From the NCBI RefSeq assembly GCF_022829365.1, contig NZ_JAKSYJ010000083.1, positions 50,144 to 114,143 of the forward strand: DNA of 64,000 nucleotides. Direction: 5' to 3'. This document shows positions 8,681 through 17,818 of this stretch, piece after piece (the stretch's first letter is position 1; every line of letters begins with the position of its first letter). Under the pieces are notes generated by a model that ran no database searches, was not told the DNA's origin, and saw only the letters and a program-made list of their open reading frames with translations. This stretch comes from Methylobacterium sp. J-077. GTDB lineage: Bacteria; Pseudomonadota; Alphaproteobacteria; Rhizobiales; Beijerinckiaceae. A program made the position numbers and the translations under genes.

Positions 8681-10327
8681 ATGCCCGGTCGTGAGCACCT
8701 CGAAAAGCTATGGACGAACATCCTCGAGCTCGGCCCGCGGCGGCTGATCGCCCTGGGTCTCGTCGGGCTCACCGTGTTCGTGACCGTGGGCCTCGGCGCC
8801 TATTATCTCAGCCGCCCGCTCCGTGAGCCGCTCTATACCGGCCTGAGCCGGGACGACGTCAGCCGCATGGCCGCCGTGCTCAAGGATGCCGGCGTTCCGT
8901 TCGACGTCAGCTCCGACGGCACCGCCGTCCTGGTCAGCTACGGGCAGACCGCCCAGGCCCGGATGCTGCTCGCCGAGAAGGGCCTGCCCCAGAGCGGCAA
9001 GGCCGGCTACGAGTTGTTCAACGATCTGGGCTCGCTGGGCCTGACCTCGTTCATGCAGGACATCACCCGGGTCCGGGCTCTCGAGGGCGAGATCGCCCGC
9101 ACGGTGCAGACGCTCAAGGGCGTCAAGGCCGCCCGCGTCCATATCGTGATGCCCGATCCCGGCTCGTTCCGCCGCGAGCAGCAGCCGGCTTCCGCCTCCG
9201 TGGTGGTGCGCACCGAGCCCGCCAACGATCCCTCGACCGCGCCCGCCATCCGCCAGCTCGTCGCCGCGGCCATCCCCGGCATGAAGCCCGACAAGGTGAC
9301 GGTGCTCAACACCGACGGGACGATCCTGCTCTCCGGCGACGACGCCGCCACCGCGCCCGCCGGCCGCATGGCGACGCTGGAGCAGCTCACGAACCGTGAG
9401 ATCCAGGACAACATCCGCCGGACGCTCACGCCGTATCTGGGGACCAACAATTTCGAGGTCAGCGTGGTCGCGCGGCTGAACACCGACAAGACCCAGACCA
9501 ACGAGACGCTCTTCAACCCGGACCAGAAGGTCGAGCGCGGGACCCGGGTCATCAAGGAAACCGAGAGCTCGCAGAATCGCGCAGCCCAGAGGCCGACCAC
9601 CGCCCAGCAGAACCTGCCCAACCAGAACGTCCAGTCCGGCGGGGCGGAGAATTCGAGTTCCGAAAGTCAGCGCCGCGAGGAACAGACCAACTACGAAATT
9701 TCCTCGAAGACGGTCCAGACCGTCAGCGACGGCTACACGGTGAAGAACCTGTCCGTGGCCGTGCTGGTGAACCGCTCCCGGTTGGAAGCGCTGGCCAATC
9801 CCGGCAAGGAGGCCGGCAAGGACGCGGCCAAGATCGAACTCGAGCCGCAGATCGCCGAGATCGAACAGCTCGTCGCCTCCGCGTCGGGCTTCAACAAGGC
9901 GCGGGGCGACCAGATCAAGGTGGCTGCGGTCAGCTTCGTCAACGAGGGCCAGCCCCTCGCACCCGTTCCCGCGCTCGGGATCGGCGATGTCCTGATGCGT
10001 CAGTCCGGAACCCTGATCAACGCGGCCACGATCCTGATCGTCGGATGCCTGCTGATCTGGTTCGGCCTGCGTCCGGCCGTCAACGCGATTCTCGCCCGAT
10101 CACCCGAGACGGAGACCGAGCTGGCGCTCGCCGCGCCCGAGTCCGACACGCTCGACAGGCTGCAGGCAGAGCAAGCCGTGGCAGCCGCGGAACCCAACCT
10201 CATCGAGGACCTGACGGAAAGGATCGCGCACTCGCCGATCCGGAAGCTCGAGCAGCTGGTCGAGCTCGACGAGGAGCAGGTCGCCAATATCCTGAAGCAA
10301 TGGCTCAGCCGTGACGAGGCCGCGTGA
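8681..10327 (+). CDS. fliF: Flagellar MS-ring protein FliF
   Basis: A 548-residue inner-membrane ring protein that is the base of the flagellum. The first transmembrane helix is at about residues 18-42 (RLIALGLVGLTVFVTVGLGAYYL). The ring-building YscJ/FliF domain follows: PLYTGLSRDDVSRMAAVLKDAGVPFDVSSDGTAVLVSYGQTAQARMLLAEKGLPQSGKAGYELF, and LEGEIARTVQTLKGVKAARVHIVMP. FliF C-domain motifs are DNIRRTLTPYLGTNNFEVSVVARLN and QTVSDGYTVKNLSVAVLVNR. A second helix is near residues 440-462, followed by a cytoplasmic tail that binds FliG. The ATG at 8681 was chosen over a TTG at 8675. It overlaps the next gene by one base. Confidence 0.96.
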   Translation: MPGREHLEKLWTNILELGPRRLIALGLVGLTVFVTVGLGAYYLSRPLREPLYTGLSRDDVSRMAAVLKDAGVPFDVSSDGTAVLVSYGQTAQARMLLAEKGLPQSGKAGYELFNDLGSLGLTSFMQDITRVRALEGEIARTVQTLKGVKAARVHIVMPDPGSFRREQQPASASVVVRTEPANDPSTAPAIRQLVAAAIPGMKPDKVTVLNTDGTILLSGDDAATAPAGRMATLEQLTNREIQDNIRRTLTPYLGTNNFEVSVVARLNTDKTQTNETLFNPDQKVERGTRVIKETESSQNRAAQRPTTAQQNLPNQNVQSGGAENSSSESQRREEQTNYEISSKTVQTVSDGYTVKNLSVAVLVNRSRLEALANPGKEAGKDAAKIELEPQIAEIEQLVASASGFNKARGDQIKVAAVSFVNEGQPLAPVPALGIGDVLMRQSGTLINAATILIVGCLLIWFGLRPAVNAILARSPETETELALAAPESDTLDRLQAEQAVAAAEPNLIEDLTERIAHSPIRKLEQLVELDEEQVANILKQWLSRDEAA

Positions 10328-10968
10328 TGGCCGAGGCACCGCCGGTCTGGACCGTCTTCTCGGGAACGAGCCAGCGCTCCTCCTCCGCCCTGGCCGCACT
10401 GATACCCAAGCGGGTCGATTCGAGCGCACCGCCGGCGGCGCCCGCGAGGCCGCCGGATCTGGACGCCATCGCGGCCGCGGCACGGGCGGAAGGTCGCCGT
10501 GAAGGCGAGGCTCTGGCAGCCCAGGCGGCCCGGGCCGCCATTGCGGCCGAACGGGAAGCCGGCGCGGCCGCCCTCGCGGAGACCCGGCGACGCTGGGTGG
10601 ACGCGGAATCGGCAGTCCTGGCGAACGGTTTCACCGAGCAGGTCCGGACGCTGGAGGCGCAGCTGGCGCAGAGCTTGACGCGGGTCCTAAAGCCCTTCCT
10701 GGCCGAGGCCCTGCGGCGCGAGGCGCTCCGCGACCTGCACGAGACCGTGTCGTCCGTCCTGGCCGACGACCGTTCGGGAACGCTCGCGGTGACCGGTCCC
10801 GCGGATCTCGTGGAGGCGCTCGCGAAGCGCCTGGACCTGCCCCCTGGCCGGCTCGTCACGGCATCCGACGGAAGCCCCGACCTGCGCGTCCGGATGAACG
10901 GGACTGTCGTCGAAACGCAGCTTCAGGCGTGGGGCGAGCGCGTCGCCGCCCTGCTCGGGGATCGCTGA
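10327..10968 (+). CDS. FliH/SctL-like flagellar export protein
   Basis: A 213-residue protein immediately after fliF. It is rich in Ala, Arg and Glu, with a long helical region at about residues 50-100 (AAAARAEGRREGEALAAQAARAAIAAEREAGAAALAETRRR). The C-terminal part reads LKPFLAEALRREALRDLHETVSSVLADD, then DLVEALAKRLDLPPGRLVTA. This matches the general layout of FliH, the regulator of the export ATPase FliI (helical stalk plus small C-terminal domain). Sequence conservation in FliH is low, so the call rests mainly on architecture and position; hence the blank symbol. The ATG shares one base with the fliF stop. Confidence 0.65.
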   Translation: MAEAPPVWTVFSGTSQRSSSALAALIPKRVDSSAPPAAPARPPDLDAIAAAARAEGRREGEALAAQAARAAIAAEREAGAAALAETRRRWVDAESAVLANGFTEQVRTLEAQLAQSLTRVLKPFLAEALRREALRDLHETVSSVLADDRSGTLAVTGPADLVEALAKRLDLPPGRLVTASDGSPDLRVRMNGTVVETQLQAWGERVAALLGDR

Positions 10969-10970
10969 GC

Positions 10971-12203
10971 ATGGCCGACGAGAAGACCGAGATCATCATC
11001 GTCCGCCGGGGGCCGGAGGAGGATGGGGAGCACCACGGGGGCGTTTGGAAGATCGCGTTGGCGGACTTCATGACCGCCATGATGGCGCTATTCCTCGTCC
11101 TGTGGCTGATCCGAGCCACGAACGAGGAGACGAAGACCAGTATCGCGAATTACTTCAATCCGATCAGCCTATCCGAGGCCCTGCCGACGCGGAAGGGGCT
11201 GACCGATGCCCAGCCCAACACCGCCGATCCGAGGGAGGGCGACACGGCGAATCAAGCGGAAGCCGGCGCGGGCCAGAGCGACAAGGGCAGCCCCTTGCCG
11301 CCGGGCTCGACACCTCGGGAGCGGGAGCTGTTCCAGGATCCTTACGCGGTGCTGGCGGCCCTTGCCGCCGAAGCCGAGCCCGACAAGCCTCAGAGCGCGA
11401 CGATCGGCGATGTCGGCGAAGCAGGACGGCGGGGCGGGGACGCCGCGCGCGATCCGTTCGATCCGCTGTACTGGCAGGTGATCACCCTCTCGCCCGCGAA
11501 GACGGACCGGTCCGCGCCCACGGGGATCACGCCGCTGCCGTCCCGGACCCAGCCTGACGCACGCGGCGCGGGACGCACCTCCTCGACCGCGCCCGAGAGC
11601 GCCGGGACCAAGGACACCACCAAGGACGCGAAGGACGCCAAGGCGCCGGTGAACGGGCCGGAAGCGGGCCAGGCTCCGATCCAAACCCAATCGGCCGCGC
11701 AAACACCGGCGCAGCCCTCGGCTCAAACCGCCGCGCAGGCCGACCAAGCCGCGCTGAAGGCGGAGATCACCACGATCTTCGCCCCCTCCGCGTCGGGCGC
11801 GTCCGGGCCGCATGTCGAGGTCCAGGGAACGCCGGAGGGGCTCCTGATCAACGTGACGGACGACCTGAACTTCAGCATGTTCGCGGTGGGCTCGGCCGAG
11901 CCCCGCCCCGAGATGGTGCGGGCCATGGAGCGTCTCGCGAAGGCCCTGGCCGGGCGTCCGGGCAAGATCGTCATCCGCGGCCATACCGACAGTCGCCCGT
12001 TCCGCTCCGAAGTCTACGACAATTGGCGGCTCTCGACGGCGCGCGCCCATATTGCGTCCTACATGCTGACGCGGGCCGGCGTCGATGAAGCCCGGATCGC
12101 CCGGATCGAGGGCGCCGCCGACCGGATGCCGCGGAACACTACGGATCCGAAGGCGCCCGAGAACCGCCGGATCGAGATTCTTTTGCAAGGCGCTCCGGGA
12201 TGA
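10971..12203 (+). CDS. motB: Flagellar motor stator protein MotB
   Basis: A 410-residue stator subunit. The single transmembrane helix is at about residues 28-50 (ALADFMTAMMALFLVLWLIRA) and contains the proton-carrying Asp32 of MotB. A long, Ala/Pro/Thr-rich linker of about 190 residues follows. The C-terminus is an OmpA-like peptidoglycan-binding domain (KIVIRGHTDSRPFRSEVYDNWRLSTARAHIASYML, then NRRIEILL). The start was set at MADEKTEIIIVRRGPEEDG, two bases after the preceding stop; upstream in-frame codons overlap that gene. The partner motA is not in the window. The stop overlaps motC by ATGA. Confidence 0.95.
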   Translation: MADEKTEIIIVRRGPEEDGEHHGGVWKIALADFMTAMMALFLVLWLIRATNEETKTSIANYFNPISLSEALPTRKGLTDAQPNTADPREGDTANQAEAGAGQSDKGSPLPPGSTPRERELFQDPYAVLAALAAEAEPDKPQSATIGDVGEAGRRGGDAARDPFDPLYWQVITLSPAKTDRSAPTGITPLPSRTQPDARGAGRTSSTAPESAGTKDTTKDAKDAKAPVNGPEAGQAPIQTQSAAQTPAQPSAQTAAQADQAALKAEITTIFAPSASGASGPHVEVQGTPEGLLINVTDDLNFSMFAVGSAEPRPEMVRAMERLAKALAGRPGKIVIRGHTDSRPFRSEVYDNWRLSTARAHIASYMLTRAGVDEARIARIEGAADRMPRNTTDPKAPENRRIEILLQGAPG

Positions 12204-13480
12204 GGTGGATCACGCAGATCGCCCTCGGCGCTCTTCTCAACCTCTGTCCGTACCCGGCTGCCGCAAACCCGGTGCCGCAGACGCCGACCGAGGCGGCTCC
12301 GCAGACGGCGCAACCTCCGGTGTCCGAGGCTTCCCCGACGGCCCCAGCCGCTGACCCGCCGGGCCGCAAGAGCGGTCCTGTCGCGTGGGTGCGCACGCTG
12401 CAATTGCTGCAGGACCGGATCGCCACAGGATCCCTGGCCGCGCACGAGAGCCAGCCCGCGCTCATGGCCCGGATCGAGGGCGACCTTCTGAAAGCGGCCC
12501 CGGAGGTCTGGACCGATCGGCACAACGTGCAGGCGGCCATCGTCTTCGCCCTGAGCGGCGGCGGCCCGGCGATCCTGCGGCGCCTGACGAATCAGGAGAG
12601 CCCTGATACGCCCGAGACGAATCTCGCGCGCGGCGCGCTGGCCTATATCGATGGCCAGGAGGCCGAGGCGAACCGCCTCCTGAGGGACGTCGACACGGCG
12701 ACGCTGCCGCCGACGCTTGCCGGGGCGATCACCCTCACGCAGGCCGCCCTCACGGTGAACGAGAATCCGGTCCGCGCGATCACGCTCCTCGATCGCGTCC
12801 GGTCGCTGTTGCCGGGAACGCTCGTCGAGGAAGGCGCGCTGCGCCGCGAGATCTTCGCCCTCGGGCAAGGCGGCGACCTGAAGAAGCTCGAGGTCCTGGC
12901 GATCCAGTACCTGCGCCGCTTTCAGCACTCGATCTACGCGGGTAATTTCCGGCAGCGCTTCGCGTACCAGCTGATGCAGCTCGATTTCGGCCGGGACGAG
13001 GCCCGCTTCGCATCCTTCACCAGGATCATGAACGAACTCGCCCCCGAGAGCCGGCGGGATCTCTACCTGCTGATCGCCCGGACGGCGGTCCAAGAGGGCA
13101 AGACCAGCTCGGCCCTCATGGCGGCCGACAAGGCGCTGGTGCTCTGTGCTCCGGAGAGTCTCGAGGCGACCCAGGCCCAGCTCTACCGCGCGGCTGCCGA
13201 GATCGTGACCCTGGCGACATTCCAGACGGCCGTGCGGAAGCTGAAGGCCGTCGACAGGGCCAGGCTGCCAGCGCGCGACATCCAACTCCTCGACGCGGCT
13301 CTGTCGATGGCCGAGCAGATCGGGCGCGGGCTGGCCCGTGCCCCCGCCCCGCCGGATGCCGAGGCGTCGAAGCGTGCGCAGGCGCAGGTGGCAGCCGCGG
13401 ACGATCCGGGCAGCCTGATCCCCAAGGCCGAAGCCATGATCGGCCAAGTCGACCAACTCCTTCGGAGGTCAAACCCGTGA
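12200..13480 (+). CDS. motC: Periplasmic motility protein MotC
   Basis: A 426-residue secreted protein directly after motB, the position of rhizobial motC. The signal peptide is MRWITQIALGALLNLCPYPAAA. The mature part is a Pro/Ala-rich stretch followed by a mostly helical body (VRTLQLLQDRIATGSLAAHESQPALMARIEGDLLKAAPEVW, then YIDGQEAEANRLLRDVDTATLPPTLAGAITLTQAALTVNENP), consistent with repeat-like helical pairs. In Sinorhizobium MotC acts with MotB in the periplasm and needs MotE, which is encoded at 4288. The call is by family resemblance and synteny. Confidence 0.88.
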   Translation: MRWITQIALGALLNLCPYPAAANPVPQTPTEAAPQTAQPPVSEASPTAPAADPPGRKSGPVAWVRTLQLLQDRIATGSLAAHESQPALMARIEGDLLKAAPEVWTDRHNVQAAIVFALSGGGPAILRRLTNQESPDTPETNLARGALAYIDGQEAEANRLLRDVDTATLPPTLAGAITLTQAALTVNENPVRAITLLDRVRSLLPGTLVEEGALRREIFALGQGGDLKKLEVLAIQYLRRFQHSIYAGNFRQRFAYQLMQLDFGRDEARFASFTRIMNELAPESRRDLYLLIARTAVQEGKTSSALMAADKALVLCAPESLEATQAQLYRAAAEIVTLATFQTAVRKLKAVDRARLPARDIQLLDAALSMAEQIGRGLARAPAPPDAEASKRAQAQVAAADDPGSLIPKAEAMIGQVDQLLRRSNP

Positions 13481-15240
13481 ATCCGATCTCGGCCGCGGTT
13501 CAGAATCCCGCTCCGAAGCCCGATCGCGAGGTCGCGCCGTCCAACGCGAACGGCGATACTCCGCAGCAGGCGGGGACGGGGCGCGAGAGCGCCTTCGGGT
13601 CCGTGCTGCGCGAACTCTCGGGGGCGGGTACGCCGTCGACGACCGATACCGAGGTCGTGAAGGGCAAGCCCGACGACGCGGACAGCGACGACGCTCCTCC
13701 GGCAACAGCGGCGACGGCTGCTCTGCCGACGCCTGCGCCGGCCGTCTCTGCCACGGCGATGTTGGCGAACCTCCTGAACATCGCTTTACCGCCCGCTCCC
13801 ACCGCGGCCGTGGCCAAAGCCGCTGCACCGGTCCAGGATCGGTCCATTGCGGCGGTCCTCGTTCCCGCGACAGGAAGCCTGTCGATTTCGGCACCGGGTT
13901 CCACCGCAGCACCGGCCAGCGGATCTCCGTCAGGATCTGCGCCGGTCGCTATCGAGGCTCCCTCCGGGAACACGGAGCCTCTTACGCCTCAGGCGGACGC
14001 GACAGCATCCGTCGACAAGGCAGCGGGCGCGAAGGATAAGCCACTCCCAGACAGTGCTGTGCCTACGGACGGTGCGGCCCGCCCGGACATCGCCAAGGTG
14101 CCCCAGGCCATCGCGTCGAAGGTCGAGGTGCTCGGCCGCGCGGTTCATTTCAGGCCGGTCGTACCCGCTGGTGCGCCGGCGCCCGAGGCCGCGAATGCGG
14201 GCCCGATGGAACCGGCCGCCGCCGAAGCCGAAATCGGCACAGCCAATCCGCAGATCGCCCGGCCCGAAGGAGCGGCTCTGAATGCGGCGGCGGCGCTGAA
14301 GCTCGCGCCTCAGATCCGGTCCGAGCCGGATCCGCGGCACGCGGTTCATTTCAGGCCGGTCGTACCCGCTGGTGCGCCGGCGCCCGACGCCGCGAATGCG
14401 GCCCCGATGGAACCGGCCGCCGCCGAAACCGAAATCGGCATAGCCGATCCGCAGATCGCCCGGCCCGAAGGAGTGGCCATGAATGCGGCGGCGGCGCTGA
14501 AGCTCGCGCCTCAGATCCGGTCGGAGCCGGATCCGCGGCGCGCCGTCGCGGCGGCTGCCGATCGGGAGGCCGAGCCCGAGAAGCCGATGGCGATCGCACC
14601 CGCCCAGGGCCGCGCCGTCTCCGGGGTCGAGCGGGCCATCCTGGCCTCCGTCGGCGAGCGCGGGGAGGGCACCGCGTCGGCGACGGGGCCGCATGACGGG
14701 ACCGGGGCGGCCGCGAGCCTGCCCGCCGGATCCCTGCCGTTGATCGCGACGGCCATCAAGGAGGAACTCGCGCGCGCGACCGCGGCTGCATCGCAGTCCC
14801 GGATCCACGCCGATCCGGCCGCCAACGCCGTCCCGGAGGGGCCGCTGCGCGTGCTCAGGATCCAGCTTCGGCCGGAGGACCTCGGGGTCGTCACCGTGGA
14901 GATGCGGCTCTCGAACGGTCAGCTGGAGACGCATCTGCGCGCCTCGCAGCCGGAGACCGCCGCGCTCCTGCACAAGGACACGGCGATCCTCACCGACCTC
15001 CTGAGTCACAGCAGCTACCAGGCCGAGGTCATCGTCGGGCAGGCCCGTCCGACCGAGGCGGGAGCGGCACCCGGCGGCTCCCAGCAGCAGGCTTCACCGT
15101 CATTCACCGACGGCGGCGCCCGACCGGGCAACGAGGGCGCCCGGCAACGGCAGCAGGAGCAGCGGCAGGCCGTCAGCAGACGCGAAGGAGAACGGACGGA
15201 TGAAGCGGTACGTCCTCGTGACGGCGGCGTTTATCTCTAG
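13477..15240 (+). CDS. fliK: Flagellar hook-length control protein FliK
   Basis: A 587-residue protein in the place of rhizobial fliK (formerly motD). FliK is a secreted ruler that sets hook length and triggers the export switch. The C-terminal domain (about residues 460-530: LRVLRIQLRPEDLGVVTVEMRLSNGQLETHLRASQPETAALLHKDTAILTDLLSHSSYQAEVIV) is the Flg_hook domain. The N-terminal two thirds is low-complexity Ala/Pro-rich and includes a 67-residue exact-length tandem duplication (see the repeat entry). The GTG start overlaps the motC stop (GTGA). The last 41 bases overlap the following transglycosylase gene. Confidence 0.9.
   Translation: MNPISAAVQNPAPKPDREVAPSNANGDTPQQAGTGRESAFGSVLRELSGAGTPSTTDTEVVKGKPDDADSDDAPPATAATAALPTPAPAVSATAMLANLLNIALPPAPTAAVAKAAAPVQDRSIAAVLVPATGSLSISAPGSTAAPASGSPSGSAPVAIEAPSGNTEPLTPQADATASVDKAAGAKDKPLPDSAVPTDGAARPDIAKVPQAIASKVEVLGRAVHFRPVVPAGAPAPEAANAGPMEPAAAEAEIGTANPQIARPEGAALNAAAALKLAPQIRSEPDPRHAVHFRPVVPAGAPAPDAANAAPMEPAAAETEIGIADPQIARPEGVAMNAAAALKLAPQIRSEPDPRRAVAAAADREAEPEKPMAIAPAQGRAVSGVERAILASVGERGEGTASATGPHDGTGAAASLPAGSLPLIATAIKEELARATAAASQSRIHADPAANAVPEGPLRVLRIQLRPEDLGVVTVEMRLSNGQLETHLRASQPETAALLHKDTAILTDLLSHSSYQAEVIVGQARPTEAGAAPGGSQQQASPSFTDGGARPGNEGARQRQQEQRQAVSRREGERTDEAVRPRDGGVYL
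14140..14541 (+). repeat. 201-base tandem duplication within fliK
   Basis: Two consecutive, nearly identical 201-base units (14140-14340 and 14341-14541). Each encodes 67 residues starting AVHFRPVVPAGAPAP and ending near LAPQIRSEPDPR. They differ by scattered substitutions only (for example EAANAG versus DAANAA), so the duplication is recent but not the youngest possible event. The frame is kept. Confidence 0.95.
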
Positions 15241-15745
15241 CGCTGTCCCGGCTGCGGCGAATGTCTGCGAGGACGAGATGGGGCGCGCCTCCACCCGCTA
15301 CGGCGTGCCGCTGGGCGTGCTCTACGCCGTCGGCCTGACGGAGACCGGCAAACGCGGCTCGCTGCAGCCCTATGCCATGAACATCGAAGGAACGGCCTAT
15401 TTCGCGACGGGGCCGCGGGACGTGCTCGCCCGCTTCGCGGCGGCGCGGGGCAAGGGCGTGCGCCTGATCGATCTCGGCTGCATGCAGATCAACCACCATT
15501 ACCACGGCGGCAAGTTCAGCTCGGTCGAGGCCATGATCGACCCGCACGCCAACGTCCAGTACGCGACGCAATTCCTCCGGGAACTCAAGAAGCGGGAGGG
15601 CAGCTGGACCATGGCGGTGGCTCGCTACCATGCCGGCCCGAACAACAATGCCGCGCAGAAGCAGTATATCTGCCGGGTCGTCGCCAACATGGTCGCGACG
15701 GGATTCGGCCAATGGACCCCGGCGGCGACACGGTTCTGCCAGTAA
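15200..15745 (+). CDS. Flagellar-cluster lytic transglycosylase
   Basis: A 181-residue secreted SLT-fold lytic transglycosylase. Signal peptide MKRYVLVTAAFISSAVPAAA; then RYGVPLGVLYAVGLTETGKRG, where Glu48 is the likely catalytic acid; then LIDLGCMQINHHYHGG (the 'GxMQIN' substrate motif) and VARYHAGPNN (the 'YxxG' type motif). It should cleave peptidoglycan to let the rod pass, a role that FlgJ muramidase plays in enterics. It matches the small transglycosylase found after fliK/motD in rhizobia (called orf38 in Sinorhizobium). The start overlaps the end of fliK by 41 bases. Confidence 0.88.
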   Translation: MKRYVLVTAAFISSAVPAAANVCEDEMGRASTRYGVPLGVLYAVGLTETGKRGSLQPYAMNIEGTAYFATGPRDVLARFAAARGKGVRLIDLGCMQINHHYHGGKFSSVEAMIDPHANVQYATQFLRELKKREGSWTMAVARYHAGPNNNAAQKQYICRVVANMVATGFGQWTPAATRFCQ

Positions 15746-15974
15746 TGCCCCGTCCGTCGAAGGGGATCCGCAGCCGCGCCGAATCACGTCGCCAGCCGCC
15801 AAGCCTGTGCCGGCGCCGGCTGCACGGCCCGATCCAGATACTCGCATGAGAAACGAATTCTTCAGCGCCAACAGCGAAGATTACTGAATACGCTATGCGG
15901 ATGCCGCTAATTGGCCGCTCATACGTTGAGCCGAACGGCAGACGCCACCCGCCTTCCGGGGTTGGGGGAGCATC

Positions 15975-16088
15975 ATGAACGACGCGCCAGACCCACCGGA
16001 CAACCCCTTCGCGAAGACGCTGCTGCTGTTCGCCGTCACCGTCGCCGTCATCGCAATCTCGGCCTACATTCTCATCCGGATGGATTGA
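15975..16088 (+). CDS. Small single-pass membrane protein, 37 residues
   Basis: A short frame that reads MNDAPDPPDNPF, then one strongly hydrophobic helix (KTLLLFAVTVAVIAISAYIL), then IRMD. A good ribosome site (GGGGAG, about five bases upstream) precedes the ATG. The layout of a short charged N-terminus, one helix and a four-residue tail is typical of real small membrane proteins. No function can be named. It stands alone about 230 bases after the flagellar cluster and could be a chance frame. Confidence 0.55.
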   Translation: MNDAPDPPDNPFAKTLLLFAVTVAVIAISAYILIRMD

Positions 16089-16133
16089 GTCACGTCAGCG
16101 CATCGTCCTGTATAGCGCATCGAGGACAATGCG

Positions 16134-16550
16134 TTACAAGCTCCGGCAGCTTCCATAGCTCACCTTGATCTCGCTGCGATCCTCCGGATTCAGCTGCGCT
16201 TCGACGAAGTTCAGCTTGTTCAAATCGATCAGAAGAAAATACACGCCGTTCTGGCATTTGATCGCGTTGCGCGGCGTACGCTCGTTCAGGCGCGGCGATG
16301 CCACCTGACATTCGTAATAATCGGAGCGCCCCGCGGAGATGACGGTCAGAAAGCCACCGCTGGCGACCAGCGAGAAGGTCCGCGGCCGTTGCGGCTGCGG
16401 CTGCGGCTTTGCACCTTCGGGGACGGGGGCTGCATCGAGCCCCACCGACACGTCCTCCGTACAGGTCATCGGGCGGCGCAACTGAGAGGCCGCCGGCGCG
16501 ATGCTCAGGATGAGGACCGCGCCGGTGAGCGCTACCCTGTGGGCGATCAT
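16134..16550 (-). CDS. Hypothetical secreted protein
   Basis: A 138-residue protein with a signal peptide (MIAHRVALTGAVLILSIAPAASQ). The mature part has three or four cysteines (TCTEDV, YYECQVAS, IKCQNG, YGSCRSL) that could form disulphides, and a Pro/Gln linker near residues 45-57. No family recognised. It is transcribed towards the flagellar cluster and is not part of its operon. Confidence 0.6.
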   Translation of the reverse strand: MIAHRVALTGAVLILSIAPAASQLRRPMTCTEDVSVGLDAAPVPEGAKPQPQPQRPRTFSLVASGGFLTVISAGRSDYYECQVASPRLNERTPRNAIKCQNGVYFLLIDLNKLNFVEAQLNPEDRSEIKVSYGSCRSL

Positions 16551-16808
16551 CGGCAGGAATTCCGCGATTCGTAGGTAGTTTCAACCGACAAGCTAAGGCG
16601 TCGTCGGGCGATGTAAACGCCGTCCCCTCCGGCGGGGGAACGGAATAACAGATTTGCCACAAATCCTGTTGTCACTTCGTCTGACATGACTGGTCAATCC
16701 GGCCCGATCGACAACATCGGCGGAGCCTGGCCCGATGCATCGGCCTTCTTCGCCCCCTGAAGCATCGTCTTTTTCCGAAAGCCGGTGACCACCTTGCGAG
16801 GCGAGGCT

Positions 16809-17000
16809 CTAACCGTCCGGACCGTCGGGGTTGTCGTTCGCGGCGGTTTCCGCCTCGCCTCGCAGGGCGATCTCGGCGCCGACCTCGATCAGCAGCAACC
16901 GCGACAGGAGTTGCATGGTCGACGTGCCATGCGCGAGCAGAAGCTCGTGCGCCGCGATGGCTGCCTCCACCATGCGGCTGAAACCGTCATCCTCAGACAT
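16809..17000 (-). CDS. Hypothetical small protein, 63 residues
   Basis: A short, probably helical protein: MSEDDGFSRMVEAAIAAHELLLAHGTSTMQLLSRLLLIEVGAEIA, then an acidic/polar tail ending NDNPDGPDG. The internal ATG was chosen because residues upstream of it look like random high-GC translation. No family recognised. No clear partner genes. Confidence 0.5.
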   Translation of the reverse strand: MSEDDGFSRMVEAAIAAHELLLAHGTSTMQLLSRLLLIEVGAEIALRGEAETAANDNPDGPDG

Positions 17001-17227
17001 CGTCGCGCAAGAGCCGAGTTGAATGAGAGCATACAACTTTAAGATCGAGCTTCGGTTCGCTGACGCCCGAGGAAACTGATCGCCGCCTCGCCTCGGACGC
17101 ACGATACCTACCAGGCGGCCCGACATGCCCGGGCTCAGGGCGTGCGCCGGGGCAGGGACCTTCCCGGTGCCCCGCCGATCCACGACCCGATCAGGCGGGG
17201 CTGTTCGGATCGTTGGTGAGGGGCGCC

Positions 17228-17818
17228 CTATTGCGCCGGCGGCACCGGGCCCGCCGCATAGCTCGAGACCGTTGCGGGCAGCGCGACGGAGGCCGGCATT
17301 TCCTTCCTGGCCGCGCGCGTGTCGCGCTTCTCGTAGAAGGCGTTGCCGCCGGCCACGGCCACGTAGTGCATGTTCTTGTAGGGGAAGTGATGGCCCGCCG
17401 TGTGGAAATACATCGCCTTTCCGACCTTCGGGTGCCGCTCGCCCGCCAGCACCGCGTCGGCCGCGTCGGCGACCTTCTGAAGGTCGCGGTCCTGCATCGG
17501 CTTGGTGAGCACGCCGGGCGCGAACTGGCCGGGCTGTCCGACGACCGCGCAGATCCCGCCCGGGAAGATCGCGGCCTCCAGGCGGTTCATGACCACGGTG
17601 CCGACGGCGAGCAGGCCGCCCTCGTCGCTGCGGTTCGACTCGAAATACATGGCCCGGCCGAGGCAGTCGCGCTCTTCATCGCTGACGACCAGCGGCGGCT
17701 TGCGGTCTGGGATCGATCCTGTGGTCAGGGGTGAAGCGGTGTTGCACGCACCCAGGCCGCCGGCGAGCGCCAGGACGACCCATCTTGAAACCGTCTTCGT
17801 CCTCTCGCTACCCTGCAT
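17228..17818 (-). CDS. Cell wall hydrolase, SleB/CwlJ-like lipoprotein
   Basis: A 196-residue envelope protein. The N-terminus WVVLALAGGLGACNTA carries a lipobox (GLGAC), so it is probably an anchored lipoprotein. The catalytic-type domain spans about residues 50-160: ERDCLGRAMYFESNRSDEGGLLAVGTVVMNRLEAAIFPGGICAVVGQPGQFAPGV, and later AMYFHTAGHHFPYKNMHYVAVAGGNAFY. The 'A(M/V)YFE' plus 'VVMNR' pattern with a 'QF' motif is typical of the SleB/CwlJ hydrolases, which cut peptidoglycan. In a non-sporulating alphaproteobacterium the role would be wall turnover; this is inference. Confidence 0.82.
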   Translation of the reverse strand: MQGSERTKTVSRWVVLALAGGLGACNTASPLTTGSIPDRKPPLVVSDEERDCLGRAMYFESNRSDEGGLLAVGTVVMNRLEAAIFPGGICAVVGQPGQFAPGVLTKPMQDRDLQKVADAADAVLAGERHPKVGKAMYFHTAGHHFPYKNMHYVAVAGGNAFYEKRDTRAARKEMPASVALPATVSSYAAGPVPPAQ

